Assembly (NCBI GenBank): GCA_017474705.1
Contig: JAFVHC010000312.1
Span: 1-6,516, forward strand
From: Bacillota bacterium
GTDB taxonomy: Bacteria; Bacillota; Clostridia; Lachnospirales; Bianqueaceae
Length of the DNA: 6,516 nt
Reading direction: 5' to 3'
Of the stretch, positions 1 to 4,900 are shown piece after piece. Positions within the stretch are counted from its first letter, which is position 1, and every line of letters begins with the position of its first letter. The translations under genes and the position numbers were made by a program. The notes beneath the pieces are model-generated. The model ran no database searches. It had not been told where the DNA came from and was given only the letters and a program-made list of their open reading frames with translations.

Positions 1-1430
1 CCGGAGAGGCGCAGACCGCGCTCGCCGACCTGGGTCTCGTAGCCGTCGGGCATCGCCATGATGTCGTCATGGATGTTGGCTGCCCGTGCGGCTTCTTCGA
101 TCTCTTCCATAGAAGCGTGTGCCACGGCATATCCAATGTTCTCGGCGATCGTGCCGTTGAACAGGAACGTATCCTGCAGGACAGGGGAGATGATGCTGCG
201 CAGGCTCTCGATCGTCGCATCCTGGATATCGATCCCATCGACCAGGATCCGGCCGTTGTCCGGTACATAGAACCGGGAGATCAGCTGCGTCAAGGTGGTC
301 TTGCCGACGCCTGTCGGGCCGACCAGCGCCAGCATTTTGCCGGCCGGGCAGTGGAAGGAGATATCTTTCAGGACGGGGATATCATCCTCATAGGAGAAGC
401 TCACGTGGTCGAAATCCAGCGCGCCTTTGGCTTTGGACAGATCCATCGCATGCGGTTTGTTCAGGATCTCCACCGGGGCGTCCAGGATCGCGATGACACG
501 TTCGGCTCCGGCCAGGGACTGCTGCATGCTTTCCAACAGATTGGCCAATCCGGCGACAGGCGCATAGAAAAGACTTAAGTAGAGAAGGAAGGCGACGATG
601 ACTTCCACTTCCAGGCCTTCGCGGTAGGCCAGGTAGCCGCCGCAGGCAACGACCAGGATGGTGCCCAGGGAAGAAATGAATTCGACGCCCGGATGGAAGA
701 CCGCGCTGATCTTCAGAGCTTTCAGCATAGCGCGCACGTGCTCGAAATTGCGCTCGTTCACGCGCTCGGTCTCATATTCCTCACGCCCGAAGGACTGGAT
801 CTCGTGGATGCCGGACAGGTTGTCCTGCAGCTTCGCGTTCAGTTCACCCATCTTCTTCTGAGAAATGCGGAAGAAAGGACGGACCTTTTTAGAGAAGATG
901 ATGCCGGAGATCATGATCAGCGGGATCGGCGCACAAGTGATCAGCGCCAGCTTCCAGTTGATGACCAGCAGGATGATCAAGGCACCGCCGAAGGTGACCA
1001 GGTTGGTGATGGTCTCCGGGATCATATGCGCGTAGAGCAGTTCGAAATCACGCGTATCGTTGACGACGCGGCTCATCAGGTCACCGGTCTGCTTATCGTG
1101 GAAATAGCCCAGATGCATCCGCTCCAGCTTGTCATAGGTCTTGGTGCGCAGGTCTCCGACCAGATACCAGGCAGCTTTGTGTGCCAGATAGTTGCTGAGG
1201 AAGCGGAAGAGGATCCGGAGCAGGTACAGGCCGACCAAAGCGGCCGTCAGTACCCAGATTGTCTTCAGCCCATCCTTGGTGACGCCGTTGCTGACAATGC
1301 CAGTCATCCGGGAGAGGACGCGGGGTGCCGCCAGGTTTACGACAGTCAGGCAGAAAGTCGAAAGGATAGCGATCACGTACAGTTTCTTGTACCGGATCGC
1401 TTCGCGGGAGAGTCTCAAGAGTAGTTTCAT
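1..1430 (-). CDS. ABC exporter, fused membrane and ATPase domains (MdlB/MsbA-like), 3'-truncated by window edge
   Basis: Half-transporter that should act as a dimer in the cytoplasmic membrane, using ATP hydrolysis to export drugs, lipids or peptides; the substrate cannot be told. The first 476 residues are visible. The N-terminal half is the type I exporter membrane domain: hydrophobic helices lie near residues 17-36, 57-78, 140-157 and 160-179, with two more around 245-290, and the family's YFHDKQTGDLMSR-type stretch is at 109-121. The ATPase domain follows, with A-loop Tyr347, Walker A GPTGVGKTT at 371-379 (Lys377) and Q-loop Gln419 in VLQDTFLF. The window ends inside the LSGGQ signature after Leu475-Ser476, so Walker B, D-loop and H-loop are not seen. 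Family members run about 570-620 residues, so roughly 100-140 are missing. The ATG at 1430 is supported by GAGG seven bases upstream. Such genes often occur as adjacent pairs; a partner would lie to the left of the window. Confidence 0.95.
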   Translation of the reverse strand, partial: MKLLLRLSREAIRYKKLYVIAILSTFCLTVVNLAAPRVLSRMTGIVSNGVTKDGLKTIWVLTAALVGLYLLRILFRFLSNYLAHKAAWYLVGDLRTKTYDKLERMHLGYFHDKQTGDLMSRVVNDTRDFELLYAHMIPETITNLVTFGGALIILLVINWKLALITCAPIPLIMISGIIFSKKVRPFFRISQKKMGELNAKLQDNLSGIHEIQSFGREEYETERVNERNFEHVRAMLKALKISAVFHPGVEFISSLGTILVVACGGYLAYREGLEVEVIVAFLLYLSLFYAPVAGLANLLESMQQSLAGAERVIAILDAPVEILNKPHAMDLSKAKGALDFDHVSFSYEDDIPVLKDISFHCPAGKMLALVGPTGVGKTTLTQLISRFYVPDNGRILVDGIDIQDATIESLRSIISPVLQDTFLFNGTIAENIGYAVAHASMEEIEEAARAANIHDDIMAMPDGYETQVGERGLRLS

Positions 1431-1437
1431 GTCGTTA

Positions 1438-1441
1438 CCTC
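1438..1441 (-). promoter_or_regulatory. Shine-Dalgarno site of the ABC exporter
   Basis: On the minus strand GAGG lies seven bases before the ATG at 1430. It fixes the start codon, and it lies only four bases beyond the T-run of the leader hairpin, so termination there would leave the ribosome site untranscribed. Confidence 0.75.
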
Positions 1442-1445
1442 GCTG

Positions 1446-1481
1446 AAAAAAAGAGGGATGCCGTAGTAAGCTCGGCATCCC
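1446..1481 (-). terminator. Terminator-like hairpin in the ABC exporter leader (possible attenuator)
   Basis: On the minus strand a perfect 9-bp stem, GGGATGCCG / CGGCATCCC (1481-1473 and 1463-1455), encloses a 9-base loop. It is followed by TC and seven consecutive T residues (1452-1446). This is the form of an intrinsic terminator. It works only in the minus direction, since no T-run follows it on the plus strand. It sits between the promoter at 1499-1526 and the gene it should drive, and no minus-strand gene upstream of it is visible that would need termination. A conditional attenuator is therefore the natural reading. A 5'-stabilising hairpin or the end of an unseen small RNA are alternatives. 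Confidence 0.65.
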
Positions 1482-1498
1482 AACTGCTTGTTGATTTT

Positions 1499-1526
1499 AT
1501 TATACGGGGACGACCGGATTTGTCAA
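1499..1526 (-). promoter_or_regulatory. Consensus SigA-type promoter for the ABC exporter
   Basis: Minus strand: -35 TTGACA (1526-1521), 16-bp spacer, -10 TATAAT (1504-1499). Both hexamers match the consensus perfectly. The expected transcription start is near 1492, giving a leader of about 60 nt that contains the terminator-like hairpin and the GAGG site. A promoter this strong followed immediately by a terminator fits a gene controlled after initiation. Confidence 0.8.
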
Positions 1527-1549
1527 GCGATTTTTAGTTTCACACAATG

Positions 1550-1598
1550 ATGATATGATTTTATGAAAAGAAAAACAGGACATGATATGATTTTATGA
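1550..1598. repeat. Tandem 17-bp direct repeats, putative operator sites
   Basis: ATGATATGATTTTATGA occurs exactly twice, at 1550-1566 and 1582-1598, 32 bp apart start to start. This is close to three helical turns, so bound proteins would sit on the same DNA face. The repeat centres are about 66 and 98 bp upstream of the predicted exporter start, a usual place for activator sites, and about 90 and 120 bp upstream of the predicted plus-strand start. The repeat is not itself palindromic. The binding protein is unknown. Confidence 0.5.
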
Positions 1599-1645
1599 CC
1601 CGGCGATTTTTTATATTCATTTTTATTATATTTTGCATAAAATTC

Positions 1646-1674
1646 TTGCATGTTTTCCTGATATGTGGTATAAA
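1646..1674 (+). promoter_or_regulatory. Extended -10 promoter for the surface protein
   Basis: TTGCAT at 1646-1651, a 17-bp spacer, and TATAAA at 1669-1674 preceded by TGG, which supplies the extended -10 TGn element. The expected start is near 1681, leaving a leader of about 265 nt before the ATG at 1947. A weaker alternative, TTGCAA then 17 bp then TATATG, lies near 1885-1913 and would give a short leader. Confidence 0.55.
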
Positions 1675-1724
1675 CATTAAGGGATAATTGCAGATATGCA
1701 AAAAATAGTGTGCTCTTTAATGGT

Positions 1725-1844
1725 ATGCGAATTAAAAACGTACAATTTATTACGCGAGAATCAACACAGTCAGTTTTGATCAGTATTGTTCGTTATTTGC
1801 GAATCATAGAAGAGCGTTTTTCTTTACAACAGTGGGTTAAATAA
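1725..1844 (+). CDS. Doubtful 39-residue small ORF in the surface-protein leader
   Basis: ATG at 1725 to TAA at 1842-1844 encodes 39 residues beginning MRIKNVQFITREST and ending RFSLQQWVK, mixed basic and hydrophobic in composition. The frame is also open upstream of the ATG to about the predicted transcription start. There is no recognisable Shine-Dalgarno site before the ATG, and I recognise no family. It could be a leader peptide, a relic or chance. A second, overlapping 27-codon frame (1696-1779, in a different frame) is equally unsupported by a ribosome site. Confidence 0.15.
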   Translation: MRIKNVQFITRESTQSVLISIVRYLRIIEERFSLQQWVK

Positions 1845-1849
1845 TTAAC
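1836..1849. repeat. Small inverted repeat GTTAA-ATAA-TTAAC in the leader
   Basis: Five-base arms flank a four-base centre. It could be a small operator or weak RNA hairpin within the predicted transcript. A similar short inverted repeat, TTGCA-GATA-TGCAA, lies at 1688-1701 just after the predicted start of transcription. Both are short enough to arise by chance in AT-rich DNA. Confidence 0.25.
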
Positions 1850-1934
1850 AGGTATGTTATTTAATCGCCACTGATTTTGTTGTTTGCAAAAAACAAACAT
1901 GCAATCTATATGCGCAATATTTATTTTCGAGGAA

Positions 1935-1940
1935 GGGAGG
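1935..1940 (+). promoter_or_regulatory. Shine-Dalgarno site GGGAGG of the surface protein
   Basis: GGGAGG ends six bases before the ATG at 1947 but only two before an out-of-frame ATG at 1943. The spacing therefore selects 1947, whose frame is the long open one; the frame from 1943 stops after ten codons. Confidence 0.85.
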
Positions 1941-1946
1941 GTATGT

Positions 1947-4900
1947 ATGAAACGGAATATCCGCCGGACCGATGATAAATCGATCCGAAAGGCAAGAAAG
2001 ATCCGCCGCCGTTCTGTCGTTCAGTCTCTGGCATGCCTGGTCGTATTCTGTACGACCTATGCATTGATCCTTCCGGCGATCACGCTGGAAAGGCCCACAT
2101 ATTGCGGCATCAAAGAACATACCCACAGCGATGAATGTTACACCATGGAGCTGGTATGCGGCAAAGAGGCGTGTGAAGGACACACGCACGACGACTCTTG
2201 CTATACCGAGCATCAGAACCTGATCTGTGGCCTTGAGGAAACCGAAGGTCACACTCATACGGAGGAGTGTTATCAAACGTTTGATCGTCTGATATGCGAT
2301 CTGGAAGAGAACGAAGATCATGCACACGGTGAAGAATGCTATGAGCAGGTCACAGAGTTAGTATGTCCTTTGGAAGAGACCGAAGGCCATATCCATACCG
2401 ATGCCTGCTACGAGACCGTCCGTGAGCTGACCTGCGGCTTGGAAGAGAGCGAAGGCCATACCCATTCCGAGAAATGCTATGAAAAGAAACTGACCTGTCC
2501 GTTGGAAGAGCACGAGCACACGCTCGCCTGCTATTCTGATCCGAAGGCAGATCTGGAGACCCAGGCCGAGTGGGAGGAAACTCTGCCCAAAGAGGAAGAA
2601 TTGACCGGCGTCTGGGCGGATGATCTGCTGAAAGTGGCGGAAAGCCAGATGGACTATGCGGAAAGCAGGCGCAACTATCAGGTCGTGGATGAAGAACCCA
2701 TGGGGTATACCCGTTACGGCGCGTATTACGGCATGCCTTATGAGGATTGGTGCGCCATGTTCATCGGCTTCTGCCTGCACTATGCGCAGATCCCGAAAGA
2801 GGATATGCCCCGCGCGGCCTCCTGCTCCAAGTGGGAGAAGCTTCTGACCCAAAAGGATATGTTCCTGAAGGCGGAGGATGGCCGTCCTGAACCCGGCGAC
2901 CTCGTCTTCTTCGATATCGACAAGTACGAAGGTCCGGACCATGTGGGCATCGTGACCGAGGTCGATGAAAAAGACGGTATCACGACCATCGAAGGCAATA
3001 ACGGCAACAAGGTCGCTCATCATCATTACAAGTGGGATGACAAGACGCTGTACGGCTATGGCCTGCTGCCTGAGAATCCGGATCCGGAAGGACTGGGAAA
3101 GACAGAAGAACAGAAGCTCATAGAATTCGTCGGTGAGACCGAAACTATGACCGTGCGCGTGGAAGCACCGGAAGACGCGTTCCCCGATGGCACGACCATG
3201 GAAGTCAGGACGGTGGCCGCAGAAGACGTCATGGACGCCGTGTCCGACGCTGTGGATGGAGAGATCTCCCACGTCGACGCTGTGGACATCACTTTCTTCT
3301 ATGAAGATAAAGAGATCGAGCCCGCGCTGCCGATCCAGGTCTTCATGCAGCCGAAGGACACCAAGCAGGCAGGCACGCCGCAGATCCTGCATCTGCAGGA
3401 CGATGGAACGACGGAGCCGGTGGAGAACATCGCGGATTCCGAAAACAGTGAAGAGACCGTGCAGTTCGAGGCTGACTCGTTCTCGGTGTACGCATTGGTG
3501 TATACGGTGGACTTCCATTGGGAAGTGGACGGGAAAACTTATGAATTATCGCTTCCGGGAGGCAGCTATGTAAGCCTGGAGCAGCTGTTCGAAGTGCTGG
3601 CAGCAAGTGAAAAAGCCGCGCAGGCAGAAAACGAGGAAGAGATCCCGAAAGAGGATGCGCTTTCTTTGAACGACGTCCATGTCAGCGAAGAGACGAAACA
3701 GTTCATGGCCGACGTGGAGAACATCACATTCACGGATCCGTCACTGGTCTGGGTCGGAAAGATCGAAAATGATACGACCGTCGGCGCGATCAAAAACGCG
3801 CAGCATCTGGATGTGCAGTATTCCGCGGAACTTACGGAAGATATGATCGCCGCGATGGATGCGCAGACTGTGGCAGCCGGAGACTGGGCCATGATCTCGC
3901 TGAAAGCGTTCGATTCAGAAGAATACCTGACGGTGACCATGAAGAATGGTGACACTTTCCAGATCAAGGTCACAGACTCCAACTTCGCAAGTACCGTCGA
4001 TGGCAAGACGTTTGCACTCCTGATCGCGAACAGCAGCAACACCAGCGGTTACGCCCTTGATGCGAGTGTGAGAAACGACGGAAGGTTCACTTCACGCCAG
4101 ACGAACATCAATTATCTTGGCGAGACCGTCAATGAGGAAGTTTACTTCTGCGAGAACGTTGATTCCATCAAATGGACCTTTGAATACATCAAAGGATCCG
4201 GCAATCAGTTCAAGCTAAAGGCAAACAACGGCCAGTATCTGCATTGTGAAAACGGTCAGTTCTCATTGTCCAGTGAGCCGACGATCCTGTATGCGGACGT
4301 GACGCCTGGTGATAATGATCACGTCAGGCTGTGCATCGATGAGGAACTGCATAACGCGATCAATCTGTACGGTGGAAACAATGGATTCGGCATCTGGGGC
4401 AGCGGCAATAACGATCCGAACGAAAAGTTCACGCTTTGCACACCGTTCGATATGAGCAGCAACACCCCGGGCACGATCGACACCATAGATAACAATCTGG
4501 AAGGCATCGAACTGAAGCTGTTCGATTATGACTATATCGACGTACCGGGTACTACGGGCACTCTGGATCATGATGATTGCAGGATCAATGGAGACAGTCT
4601 CAATAATTCCGGTACATACAATACCAGCGTGAACCAGAACAAGAAATTCTGGTTCCTTGGCTGGGGTTCGAACAGTAATGAGAGCAATCCGGGCATCAAC
4701 GACTTTACCGGATTGGACAGCAATATCCGTGCGCTGCAGGGCATCGTGCAGAACAATCTTGTGGATGGGTATCCCGTCCTTGCGGTAGATCAGAACGGAA
4801 ATGCTACTTCGGACAGCCTCGCGTATCTCTTTGACGGTACTGCCAATGATACGAGATCTTACACGGCCAACCACCTCTTCGAGAAGATCGGTGATAAGTA

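Larger units (their letters stand above)
1431..1946. other. AT-rich divergent intergenic region
   Basis: This gap of 516 bp between the two divergent genes holds both promoters, the exporter leader hairpin and the tandem 17-bp repeats, annotated separately. The stretch 1621-1920 is about 30% GC by hand count, far below the flanking genes. From about 1680 to 1930 I see no tRNA, known riboswitch or strong terminator, only weak inverted repeats and short doubtful ORFs. Confidence 0.7.

Noticed and set aside
69..1424. Plus-strand open frames of up to 243 codons across the exporter gene
   Set aside because: The minus strand encodes an unmistakable ABC exporter with Walker A and Q-loop here; the plus frames are antisense shadows.
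1446..1481. Terminator for the plus strand or an insertion-sequence end
   Set aside because: The T-run is present only on the minus strand, and no transposase or target duplication is seen.
1784..1825. Hairpin TTCG...CGAA followed by GCGTTTTTCTTT, a possible terminator on the plus strand
   Set aside because: The stem is only four base pairs and is separated by over ten bases from the T-run, so it does not have intrinsic terminator form.
1943..1975. ATG at 1943 as an alternative start or leader peptide
   Set aside because: It is only two bases from the Shine-Dalgarno site and its frame stops after ten codons.
1980..2018. SIRK at residues 12-15 of the signal peptide, resembling the YSIRK secretion motif
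   Set aside because: The preceding aromatic residue and the conserved glycine and spacing of YSIRK-G/S peptides are absent. It is more likely part of an Arg/Lys-rich N-region.
2103..2534. A CRISPR array, suggested by the regular 69-bp spacing
   Set aside because: The repeats are imperfect, in frame, and conserve amino acids rather than DNA; there are no unique spacers between identical repeats.
2358..3518. A 386-codon open frame on the minus strand opposite the surface protein, plus other antisense frames at 1857-2327, 4263-4922 and 5106-5834
   Set aside because: They lie wholly or mostly antisense to a continuous 1523-codon frame with recognisable domains. Their predicted proteins show no family features and are typical of shadows of a codon-biased gene.
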